A stretch of 64,000 bases of DNA, taken from the NCBI GenBank assembly GCA_006386115.1, contig VFIW01000047.1:124001-188000 (forward strand), read 5' to 3'. The DNA comes from Globisporangium splendens. Lineage: Eukaryota; Oomycota; Peronosporomycetes; Pythiales; Pythiaceae. Positions within the stretch are counted from its first letter, which is position 1, and the number at the start of each line of letters is the position of its first letter. The translations under genes were made by a program, and so were the position numbers. Below, in pieces: positions 1 through 9,952 of this stretch. Under the pieces are notes generated by a model that saw only the letters and a list, made by a program, of their open reading frames with translations, searched no databases and was not told the origin of the DNA.

Positions 1-1112
1 TCAATCAAAAGCTGCACAATCTCTGTATTGCCTGATTCAGCCGCATACGACAAAGAACATCTTCTATACTCGTCCTTCACGGTCACGTCAGCTCCTCGAT
101 CGACCAAAATTCGCACAATCTTCCCCTGGCCTGCTTTAGCCGCATACGACAAAGGACTTCTTCCATTCTCGTCCCTCTCGGTCACGTCAGCTCCAAGATC
201 AATCAAAAGCTGCACAATCTCTGTATTGCCTGATTCAGCCACATACGACATCGGACTTCTTCCATACTTGTCCTTCTCGGTCACGTCAGCTCCTCGATCG
301 ACCAAAATTCGCACAATCTCAGTATTGCCAACTTCAGCCGCTTGCCACACAGGACTTCTTCCATTCCTGTCCCTCTCGGTCACGTCAGCTCCAAGATCAA
401 GCAGAAGCTGCACAATCTCTGTATTGCCTGATTTAGTCACATACGACATCGGACTTCTTCTATACTCGTCCTTCTCGGTCACGTCAGCTCCTCGATCGAC
501 CAAAAGTTGCACAATCTTCCCCTGGCCTGCTCTAGCCGCATACGACAAAGGACTTCTTCCGTCCACGTCCCTCTCAGTCACGTCAGCTCCTTGATCAATC
601 AAAAGTTGCACAGTCTCTGTATTGCCTGCATAAACCGCGTACGACAATGGACTTCTTCCATACTTGTCCTTCTCGGTCACGTCTACTCCAAGATCGACCA
701 AAATTCGCGCAATCTCAGTATTGCCGGCAATAGTCGCATACATTAAAAGACTTCTGTTAACCAGGTCATTCTCGGTCGCGTCAGCTCCAAGATCGACCAT
801 AAGCTGCACAATCTCCCCCTGGCCAGCTTCAACCGCATACGATAAAGGACTTCTTGCAATCAGATCCATTTTTGTGACATAAGCTCCTCGATCAATCAAA
901 AGCTGCGCAACCTCTGCATTGCCGTGTTCGACATTGTGCGAAAGTGCCGTCCGTCCATTGACCATGCCATCCACATTTGTCTTGTTGTCAGCCAGACGCG
1001 TTTGAACACATTCCACGTCCCCATGGCTCACCGAATGTAGCAACGCTCTGTGGTAGTCTTGAACGCTCTCCGACGTCGTGGTGCTGATGCTGTTTAGGCT
1101 TTCGACTTTCAT
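1..1112 (-). CDS. Ankyrin-repeat protein, 3' part cut by window edge
   Basis: On the minus strand a frame opens with ATG at 1112-1110 (protein start MKVESLNSISTTTSESV) and stays open to the window edge, so the C-terminus is missing. After about 45 residues come roughly ten 33-residue ankyrin repeats, seen as recurring G(N/Q)(T/G)(E/K)IVQLL(I/V)D(R/L)GADVTE and GRSPLSYA blocks. The repeats are nearly identical at DNA level and alternate in two types, giving a 198-bp (two-repeat) super-period: the IRILVDRG type recurs at about 104, 302, 500 and 698. Ankyrin arrays are protein-protein interaction scaffolds; no other domain is visible and the partner is unknown. The near-identity points to recent internal duplication. 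Plus-strand ORFs here are antisense shadows. Confidence 0.85.
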   Translation of the reverse strand, partial: MKVESLNSISTTTSESVQDYHRALLHSVSHGDVECVQTRLADNKTNVDGMVNGRTALSHNVEHGNAEVAQLLIDRGAYVTKMDLIARSPLSYAVEAGQGEIVQLMVDLGADATENDLVNRSLLMYATIAGNTEIARILVDLGVDVTEKDKYGRSPLSYAVYAGNTETVQLLIDQGADVTERDVDGRSPLSYAARAGQGKIVQLLVDRGADVTEKDEYRRSPMSYVTKSGNTEIVQLLLDLGADVTERDRNGRSPVWQAAEVGNTEIVRILVDRGADVTEKDKYGRSPMSYVAESGNTEIVQLLIDLGADVTERDENGRSPLSYAAKAGQGKIVRILVDRGADVTVKDEYRRCSLSYAAESGNTEIVQLLI

Positions 1113-3542
1113 GGTTGCGCTGAAGAAACCGAGTGAAGGCGGAATGCGAACTCAAATGAAGAAGGAAATTGGGAAGTGAGGTGGACTCTCTCCCACTTTT
1201 GTCTTTACTACTAGTTACTGTGCAAGATTGCAGCTTGGGTTTTCTGAGGCATATTTCTATTACCAGTTGCATTCACACCCATTCTGACCAATCACCAGCG
1301 TCATTTTACACAGGTGATCAAGATTCAGCCACTTGCAAAAATGCATATCCATTCCATCCTGTTTTCCATCATCTCCCAGCATTCGCACTCTCCACCACTG
1401 CTTTGCTCTTCCGCACGGATGCGTCACATGGAAGGGTGACGGACGCATCATTGGATCCTTCGCGAGACACTCAAATGCGAGCTCCTGCTCGCGGTCGGGG
1501 GAGCTTGGCGTGCGCAACGCTGGCTGTCCTCATGACGCAGGATACGATGTCTTGACTGAGACCGATGGAATTGTCCACACCGCCCCCACTTGACTGCTGC
1601 AGCTTGTGCTACTTCGTGGTGCGGTCGTGGACCGGCAGTCATCACCGAGACAGCATGCAGAATGACAGAATGCATCCACGTCGCTCGCCGTCAAGTACAG
1701 TGCGTCATTCACGAGGATCTCAGGTGCAAGCCGATCATCGTGTGAGCTGGTGTTTCAATGCAGCTGCAGTCCCCATTCAACGTGAGCTGATCCACCTGAG
1801 GCTTTCATGAGATCGATCGCGATGTGTCTTTTGCGTTGTCCCTTACGTTCACAAACTTGTCACCACGCTGTTGGACTCTGTAGGTGCATTCGATGTTGCA
1901 GCCAATGAGTGAAGTTTGTGCTGACGGACTTGATCCAACAGAATGACACCGTGAAGGACGTGACTGACGGTACCTGCTGAGCTTGCTCAATACGTCTCAA
2001 TAAAACGACGAGCGCTTGGACACGACAAAGCCACCGCCCATGTGTTTGCAAGCAGACAGAAAAAGGGTGCGTAGCTGGCAGCTCAAAAGAAGCGACCGCT
2101 GGTTACGTTACAGCGCTCACAACGTGGATCGAGCAGATTTTGAGCCGTCTGAGTGCACTCCGCGTCTCTCACGCACGAGGCCGTCACGACGATCAAGAAC
2201 GTGTGCAGCGTCGCCATGTCGTGCAAGTCGGCATTACACGCCGACCAGGGGATGTCTCCATGGGTTTGACACCAGCATGCTGCAGCAAGGCGCAGAACGG
2301 ATGCGTGTGAACGACATACTGCTCGCAAAACTCGGCGGACTTGACGATCGTGCCGCCATGAGCGAGAAAAAGACCACGACGCTCGTTGACGTGATGCAAG
2401 AACCGCATCACAAAATGCAGCGTTATGTACACACACGCTGACGATGGCTTTGGACCACGCCGCGATCGATGATTGCTCTCGCTCCCAGCAGCGCACAACA
2501 GCGAGATCGAACTGGACAAACTGGAGGCCACGACAGAACTGGGACTCTCGCGATCTGCGTCTCATATTCCCAAAGTGCACACTCCCGTCGCGAAGACGGC
2601 AGACGCAACGTGACGTGACCTTGATTGCTTGACGAGGAGAGAGCTACGGTGCAAACGCTGCAAACCCAGCTCGACGTCGAAATCGCACTGAGGATCTCGC
2701 AGTTCGCGGACGTGGCGATAAGCGACGACGCCACCCAACGAGCGATTATGAATACAACGCTCGCAGCATATTAAGCACGCCCTCAACGACGCGACCCTAA
2801 CCAACGCGAGCCTCATCTACAAGTCCAACACGAGGGTCGACACATCGCGATCACCGAGAGCACCGACGGGATGAAACTGGCAGAAATCGTCTGTCATTGT
2901 GCGAGGCGTGAAAATGAAACTCTCCGTTGGCGAAAGTAGTTCAAACAAAAGCAACCATCGGAGCCGAAATGGTGCTGCGGATGTGAAGACCCAAGTAGCC
3001 GTGTGCTGACCAGAGTGATTCGTTTCCTGGGTCCGGCGTCGAGATCGAACAGAACTTGTCCCTGCTCACAGTCAGACGCGCGCAGTCGGTCGTTTAGGAT
3101 AACAGCGGTGTCATCGTGGTCGAAGGGCCGCCGCAGCACGCGCTCGAGGGTTCCTGTATGGTCCAGATGGCGACAATACTGGCGACCACACGTTCGCATT
3201 TTGAGACCTGTTTCCCAACACGCAAAAGCACGTCCGCAATGCTCGCTGGATTGACGGTACTAGCATCGCCTGTGACCGTCTCATTGACGACGAGAAGCTC
3301 GGGCGGCGTAGGTGATCGATGTCCAATGGCGACGTCCAAAACGTACGCCGTAGCAGGCGTAGCACACGACGATGGATGCTTTCCCCGAAGAACTTGATGC
3401 TTGCGATTTTGCACTCCCATCTCGTAGTGTCCCGACGCCTTCTAGCCGCGATAACACCATGGTGACAGCGGCACCTTCCCACGAAGGAGTGCAAATCTGC
3501 AGCACGATGTTCTTGCGCAGCGAGCGGCGACACTTTGTAGAT
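1113..3542. other. Gene-poor stretch, probably decayed sequence
   Basis: About 2.4 kb with many short ORFs on both strands but no frame that reads as a protein over a useful length. One short minus-strand ORF (1260-1517) contains ECLAKDPMMRP, which resembles the end of a protein-kinase C-lobe, but no HRD, DFG or glycine loop could be found nearby. I regard the region as non-coding or as a degenerate gene. Confidence 0.4.
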
Positions 3543-4134
3543 TTAGGGGATCCAAAACGACTCGGCATCTAACGCCGATGGCACAAATTCCATGAATTTC
3601 TCCACAACTGCAAGATAATGCACCAGTACTTCTGCCTTCACCGTCTCCAGCTCGATACTTTGCGTCACAGTCTTCCACTTTGCAAACGTTTCCGCGTCCA
3701 TCGGTGGCTCCAAGTACGTGTCAGCATCTTCTTGCAAAGCCGGCAACCGGAATCGCCGCGCTGCCAAGGCATCGTCATTCACGTCCTCGTCATCAACACA
3801 TGCGCGATGACGTTGCTGCAGCACAAGTAGCGTCCATTGCAGCATCGCTGGTGTCGTTGGTCGCGCCTTGTTCTTCAGCGGCAGCATCGTGCTGTTGCAG
3901 AGCGAGGTCGACACGGCCATGAGCAGCTGCGAGAAGGTCTTCAATGACAGACTCGGTTCGCGCGAGTTTCGTCTTCGCCGTTGCTGTGATAGCGCCTGCA
4001 GATGCACGAGTCGGCATATGCGCTTGCTCTGAGCGAATTGCTGTCGATGCTGGGATCTGCATTGGTGCGCCTGGGTCTGTCTCGCGTATGTAAGCTGCTT
4101 GCTGGTGACGACGCAATTTCGAAAATGAACGCAT
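3543..4134 (-). pseudogene. Unrecognised small gene in two frames (possible pseudogene)
   Basis: Two overlapping minus-strand frames look protein-like when joined. The first opens at 4134 (MRSFSKLRRHQQAAY), is Ala-rich and helical, and ends at 3793. The second continues with acidic sequence (CVDDEDVNDDALAARRFRL) and a helical end (AETFAKWKTVTQSIELETV) to a stop at 3543. They are out of register, and I see no clean GT-AG intron that joins them, so this is either a frameshifted gene or an unrecognised splice. No family was recognised. It lies 196 bp downstream of the MAP kinase kinase gene on the same strand. Confidence 0.3.
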
Positions 4135-4330
4135 ACCCGCAAGTTGGCATTGCGAAAGTCCACAGTCACATATTTGCGCGAATAAGAAAATGCAGCAGCA
4201 AGCAAACAAACAGCAACTTTCCCTGGTTTCTTGGCAGCACACTGCAGTGCACATATCAGCTCACACATATACACTCAGATTGTTACCTTTAGCGCCATTA
4301 CCTTTACTTCAATTGCCGTTTGGCCGTGCG

Positions 4331-7130
4331 TCACTTGCAATATGCGTCTAAAAACGCGAATTTGGCTGCGACAGCGTGCTTTGGGAGGTGCATTTGCTGT
4401 GCCAGCGCCTCAATACGCGCGCCATTCGGGATCTGCTGCAACAGTGAGGCTGCGTCTCCAAGTCTCCCTTCGGGATTCGTGCTGGCAAACGTCGGGGAAA
4501 GCAGGGTCTCAGCGTGACTTTGGCACCACGCGCGCACTTTGGTGGCCATGTGCTCGAGCTCTTGCATGGCTTTGTCGTTGTCCTTCACTTGCTGCTGTTC
4601 TCTCGTCTCTCGTGCTGCTGTAGCACTACGTGGCGAGTAGTTGTCCCTGATGAACGCGTGCTCGAGCAGCGTCGCAGCAGGCGGGCGATGCATCGGGTTC
4701 TTTTGCAGGCACTGGTCGATAAAGTCACACAGTGCCGGGGAAAAATGGTCGCCATAATCAGCGAGTCGAGGCGACGGCTGCTCCTGCACAGCATGGACGA
4801 CGCCCCAGTACCCATCCTTCGTAGGCACGGGAAGTTTCCCGACCGCGAGCGCCATAATCGCGAGCCCAAACGACCAAATGTCCGACGGGTACGAGTACAT
4901 CCCGCCACTGACCCTCTCAGGCGCCATGTACCTACGAAACACACACAAAAGACTCAGTGAGTGCTCTGTTTAGCGGCATATCGAAACAAAAGTGACGAGT
5001 TCACGAACAAGAGGGTTCCAGTGAAGGTTGTCGCCTTTGCGAGCGTGCTCTCCAAGTCGCGCGAAATCCCAAAGTCCGAAATCTAGACCCACAAATACGA
5101 CCGTAAGTGTTTGTGAAGCTACGAACTGAAATGGAAATTGGTCGGACGAAATGGTTACCTTGACGTGGCCTTGGTTGTTGATGAGCATGTTGCTGAGTTT
5201 GATATCGCGATGCAACTGGTGGTGCTCGTGCAAGAACGCGAGTCCCTTGAGCACGCAGTACGCCATGTTGGCGAGCTCTTTCTCGCCCACTTTGCGTCCC
5301 GACTGCAAAATGTCTTCCAGCGAGCCGCCGTTCATAAACTCGAGCACGATCGACACGGATCCGATCTCTGGGTTCGTGTACGCGTCGTAAAACACTACGA
5401 GCTCATCGCACGCAGCCTTATTGCAACTGTCGTTGATCGGCACAAAGTTCACGTACAGCGACTTGAGCTCGCGTACCATCTGATGACGCTTCTTTTGGTC
5501 GTAGACGCGGATCACCTAATGTGAATGCACGTACAAAATCGAATATGAATTACTTTGTTAAGCAAAGAGAGAAAATGCAATATACACACCTTGACGGCGA
5601 GCAACTGGAACGTGGGCATGTACAGCGCTTTGTACACTTTCCCGCCTGCGCCATGACCCAATTCGTTGAGAATCACGAGGAACTCGCGCGTCCCGAGTGC
5701 TGCTTTCTGCGACGCGTGGTGATGCGGGAACGGCACGCTCGCGATGCCGTGGGTCTTTTGTACACAGATAAACAAGATTAGCCGTAAGTGGCAAAATGGT
5801 AGATGAATCATGGCTGAGTATGAGTGCGTACATTGATCTCGAAGCCCTGCGTCTGGAGCCGCCCTTCGGCCGAGAAATCAAAGGACGCCTCGACTGCGCG
5901 CTCCTCGTTCTTCACCTGCAGCATGTCGAGGTCGAGACCGCCGACAAGCGCTTGGCGGATCGATCGGAGGTCCGTACGGCCACCAGGTCGCGTTTCCTGC
6001 CGCATCGCGACTTCCTGGTACTCGCGGCGTTCATGATGCTCATGATCAACCCGCTGGTCGGCGTTGTTCTCTGTCCTCACCATTTTGGCCGTGTCATGAA
6101 CATCGATTTGAAGCTGATGAGCGGCAAAGACGACGCTTTTGCGGCGCCTTGGAGCCTCGTCCGACGTGCTGATCTTGAGCAGCGATGACGGCTTCTTCGC
6201 TGACGACTTTGCCTCAACTGGAGGTACTGCTGGTACAGGCGACGGCGATTCTGGGGCTGTGGATCGTCGTCGACTGACTCGTCCTTTGAGATCGTCACCC
6301 TGTTGGCCGTGGTTGAGGCGTGACCGCAGTGACGTCACGGGCGAGAAGCTCTGCTCTGATGATGACGAGGCTGAAGCCGGCGACGTGTTTACATTCACGC
6401 GGAGATTGACGCCAATGCGGCGCATCGACGACACCTGCGGCTGCTGCGCAGGCTCGTCAATGGCGCATTTCGTTGTCAGCGACTGTGCCATGAGCTTGGC
6501 TTTGGAGATCGAATGGCTGTTGCCGATTGTTGGATCGGCTTTGAGCTTCTGGATCTCGCGCAGCAGCTTCTTCTTGTGACCGCGCGCGGCGCTCGACTGC
6601 GAGTCGAGGAACGTCTCCATCTGCGGCGAGAGCAGGAACGCGCCGTTGATGCTGTGCGCCGTGATCTCATCCACAAAGAGCTCCAGGTCGTGCTCATTGA
6701 GCCACGCGACAACCTTGTCAACATCCCACAAAAGCGCATTGCCATCCTCTTGCTGTTGCAGCACTTCGGCTTCTTCATGGCGCGTCTGGTTCTGCGGCGA
6801 CTCGCCGTCGTGAAACATCGGCGCCACTGTAGAGACCACGAGCGCCTTGCGCTGGTGGAAGAGCAGCTTCCCCTTGCGGTGGCGGTGCGCGTCACACGGC
6901 GGGCAGTACACGAGGCCGCAGTCTTCGCACTCGACACGCGCAGGCGCGCGCTCGCACTCGTCGCAGCCCAAGGGCGACGCCGCGCCACTGTTACTGCCAT
7001 CGGCAGAGATGGACGCTGGGGACGCAGAGGAGGAGGGTGATGACGTGCGCCGAGAGTCATGCGTCCGCAGCGCGTCCATGCCCACGACAGAGCCGTAGAG
7101 ACACGTGTCCGCGCCGCCGTAGCGCTCCAT
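4331..7130 (-). CDS. B-box / SAM / MAP kinase kinase fusion protein
   Basis: Five exons (7130-5832, 5754-5590, 5515-5159, 5082-5009, 4931-4331) join in frame at GT-AG borders to give 831 residues. Residues about 56-95 form a B-box zinc finger (CDEC, CEDC, CPPCDAHRH). Residues about 133-197 form a SAM domain (LLWDVDKVVAWL ... GHKKKLLREIQKLK). The kinase domain has the glycine loop GHGAGGKV (466-473), Lys488, HRDIKLSN (590-597), DFG (610-612) and LLYMAPERV (631-639), with Ser/Thr in the activation loop (S619, T620, T625, T626), as in STE7/MAPKK enzymes. These phosphorylate MAP kinases on Thr and Tyr. A helical tail follows the kinase. The ATG at 7130 (AAAATGG) was preferred; the frame is open to 7259. 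The last 3' splice site was chosen because it restores TGTLLYMAPE. The domain combination is unusual. Confidence 0.88.
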
Positions 7131-7734
7131 TTTCGCCGTTTTTTCTTCTATGGTTGCTTTTTGCGGCGTCTGAAGATCGTGGGTTTGTTTATGTTTATAG
7201 ATTCCCATGTATAATATCGCTAGTTGATGAGGAGGAAGAGTACAGTGGAGACTGTACAAAATGATTTTGCATGAGTAGAGGGTTTACTCGCACGAGAAAG
7301 GACGGAAGACCCTTGGTTGGCTGCAGGGGGCTCAATTTATGCTGGAACCATGACGGCATTCTGTCCGTTTACACATTGACGACAAGCATGTTGTACACAC
7401 CTTGAGCAGCATGCCGCCTTTGGCGTCGTGCTCTGCGTTTATATGCCGATGTGTGATGCATGGAGCATATGCTTGAACTCAATTGAGAGGTGGGTCCGTC
7501 AGGACCAAGGCATTTGCGCTCACCTGACCTCAGCTCCACATTACAGCTGCGTTGCCACGGACAAAGAAGACACAGCAACTGCTGATTAATCAGGCGCAAA
7601 CACAGCAATAATTCCTGGATTCTATTCCATTTCAACTCTTAATTACACGCACATTCAGTCCATTTGCTGTAGCTTTAAATATGTTGTATGAAAACCTCTG
7701 CTTAGCCTGGAGGGAGACGTAGATATTCCTCGCC
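7131..7734. other. Intergenic region, no gene seen
   Basis: This lies between the start of the MAPKK fusion gene and the stop of the Cys/His-motif gene. It must contain the MAPKK 5' leader and promoter on the minus strand. An 88-codon minus-strand ORF (7369-7635) has no recognisable features. Nothing else was seen. Confidence 0.5.
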
Positions 7735-8499
7735 TCAGACTGTCGCTGCTCCGACCAATTCACGGAGCAAGTCGACGTCTTCGTCCTTCAGGGGCACGGC
7801 GCTCTCAAACGGCTCGAAGCTCCCACTTTGAATCTCACTATTCGCGTCCGAGGGCTCCAGGGTTCCGGGAAACAGCGACACGTCCTTGTAGTTGGGATCG
7901 GCCTGGAAGCAGCGCCACAACGTGCCTCGGCGCTTGTAGTCGAACCGCCGCTGGTTCTCGTTCGCCTTGACGCGGTGGAAGTGGCAGAGACTGTGGAAGC
8001 CGCCTTTCTCCTTCGGCACGCGCAGGTTCCAACATTTCTTGCCCCAGTACCGACACATCCCGACGCTCTCCTGGAGCCCGGCGTAGATGTAGTCGAGCGT
8101 ATCGCCGTCTTTCTTTCGTCGTCCACGCTCGCGTTTCTCGCGCTCTCTGGACATCTGGTTGCTATCTTTTCCTACTGGGCTACTTGCGTGCTGTGCCTTG
8201 AGGCTGCGACGTCGGTCTGGACTTCGCAGCGCCGCCCCTCGACGCTGACTCTGGCGTCGCGCACGAACTTTAGTTTTCACAGACTCGATCGTGCTCGCAA
8301 TGGACTTGATGTCGGTCATCATATCGGCGAGAAGCATCGGTGGCTCGGTAGTACACGGTGACTCGACGTCGGTGACGACGAGGTCAGCGTCGTCACAAAA
8401 TTTCTGGCTGCAGCCAGCAATAGGGTAGGCATACGCGGCTCCTGGAGCAAGGTGAGGGTGGTCGTAGTGCTGGTAGGTCTGTGTCTGAATCGGCACCAT
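7735..8499 (-). CDS. Cys/His-motif protein, oomycete-type family, copy 1
   Basis: A single minus-strand frame of 254 codons from ATG 8499 to TGA 7735; the frame stays open to 8646, so the protein may be up to 303 residues. The N-terminal half is low-complexity. A basic stretch (SREREKRERGRRKKDGD) precedes a compact motif, CRYWGKKC ... SLCHFHRVKANENQRRF, i.e. C-x6-C-x15-C-x2-H followed by a basic AN-x-NQRR segment. A C-terminal block reads FEPFESAVPLKDEDVDLL. The same three elements occur in the gene at 16312-16860, so this is a real domain family. The Cys/His spacing recalls the plant WRC zinc motif (C-x9-C-x10-C-x2-H) but differs from it. A nuclear DNA-binding role is an inference from the basic residues. 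Confidence 0.75.
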   Translation of the reverse strand: MVPIQTQTYQHYDHPHLAPGAAYAYPIAGCSQKFCDDADLVVTDVESPCTTEPPMLLADMMTDIKSIASTIESVKTKVRARRQSQRRGAALRSPDRRRSLKAQHASSPVGKDSNQMSREREKRERGRRKKDGDTLDYIYAGLQESVGMCRYWGKKCWNLRVPKEKGGFHSLCHFHRVKANENQRRFDYKRRGTLWRCFQADPNYKDVSLFPGTLEPSDANSEIQSGSFEPFESAVPLKDEDVDLLRELVGAATV

Positions 8500-8863
8500 C
8501 CTGCTGCCACTTAGTCGGAGAATTGCAAAGTGATGCTCGTTAACGAGGTCGAAACCTCGAGTCTGGAGCTCCTCGCTGTTGGACAGTACGTATCGGGAGG
8601 CGTGGGATCCAAAGCCGCGCAGACGTGGACTCCGCAATGTACACAAATCTGTGATCTCATCACCCTAAAAACACTGAAATCTCGCAGCGATTTGCGACGA
8701 GAGGGAGATGATGCGCAGATCCCTTTCGGTCCCACTGTGTGTTCGAGTGCTCGCCGTGTCGGTCGGCACGATGCAACCGTCCTTGTCGAGGAGAAGCAGT
8801 CAGTTCTACAGTCGGAAAAAGCTGGCAAGGAGAGCAATTGAACGCCACTCTCTCCGTCGCACT

Positions 8864-8884
8864 TCTCTCTCTCTCTCTCTCTCT
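8864..8884. repeat. (TC)n microsatellite
   Basis: Uninterrupted TC dinucleotide tract just upstream (on the minus strand) of the Cys/His-motif gene. Short CT tracts of this kind also occur in intron 2 of the GST genes. Confidence 0.9.
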
Positions 8885-9910
8885 TTGCGTGAAACCAAAG
8901 TCGGTCCAAGGTTTCGTCATGCGCACAGTTTATTTCATTGTGCTTGCATTGTGCAAGTATGTCCGCTAATCGTTCTATATACGCAGCTAACAATAGATGT
9001 GATAGCATCAAATTCAACTAAATACTATTGCAAATACGCAGTGTGCAATAATCACGCACTGCAACTGAACCATGCCTCTTAGTATTGGTTATGCGAAAGG
9101 AGTTGGTGGCGGTATTAGGTGCAATTGGTCAGCCCATAGAGATTGCTGAGATCTCCACGCAGTGCATGCGCGCACACTCACCTTCTGCACTTCAGCAGCA
9201 TTCCGCGCACACACACGCATCGAGTCAGATTCGGATCTGTGATCCGCACTTGGTAGAAAACTCATTGCACACTTCAGTTGGTCACGTTGCCTTTTACTCG
9301 TGGATGGAGGAAGAAAAAGCCGAGTTAACACCGCCTGAGGTCCAGACACCGTTATGTTGTTTGACGCCAGTGCTTGGGTCACTCCAGAGTTCTGCACCAG
9401 ATGCATCGTCATAACTCCACGAGACGTGGATAACTCCTGATTCGTGATCTCCGACAACAGAGACCACGAATTGGCTTCGGATCAGGCGCCACAACTTTCC
9501 TGTTTCAGAAGCACTGTCTACAGAATCATGTGCTCAATCAGAAGGATATAGTGGTTTGGATCGTTGCGCTTCTTCATTGTCTCTCTCTTTTCGTTTCGAC
9601 AGCGTCGAGTACTGTACGCATCACGATGATGCTCAGCGAGGAGCTGCGTGACTCTGTAATTGCTCATTACAACGCAACCACAGCGCAAAATTCAACCACA
9701 ACGAGCCACATCAATAACAAATGCGTGTCACAGTCATGTGCCTAGTTTTTTCGCTGACTGGCGAAACCAGTGTGATAGTATCCATCTGCAGCCAGCCAGT
9801 CCGACCTCTCCTGCGTATCACATCAAGGAGACAGCCAGCCGAAGAACAGCACAACCCAGACGCCTCATCTAGAGACTGAGTTGCAGCTCCCACTCTTGGT
9901 GGATTGTTTG

Positions 9911-9952
9911 CTTCCCTCGGGAGAGGGAAGTTGACTAGATTCCCGCCGGGAA
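9911..9952. repeat. Two adjacent GC-rich inverted repeats
   Basis: CTTCCCTC-GGGA-GAGGGAAG (9911-9930) is a perfect 8-bp-arm hairpin with a 4-base loop. TTCCCG-C-CGGGAA (9940-9952) follows 9 bp later and shares the TTCCC core. No gene lies close by; the function is unknown. Confidence 0.6.

Noticed and set aside
28..882. Plus-strand Ser-rich repetitive ORFs at the window start
   Set aside because: They are the antisense of the minus-strand ankyrin repeats, which give clear ankyrin consensus residues.
1..900. Regularly spaced direct repeats, considered as CRISPR-like
   Set aside because: The period is 99/198 bp, the repeats encode ankyrin units in one frame, and the genome is eukaryotic.
1260..1517. 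Kinase-like fragment ECLAKDPMMRP
   Set aside because: Only one short match; no other kinase motif in any frame nearby.
2016..2820. Plus-strand ORFs between the ankyrin and MAPKK genes
   Set aside because: Several short frames with interrupted protein-like stretches, none continuous or matching a family.
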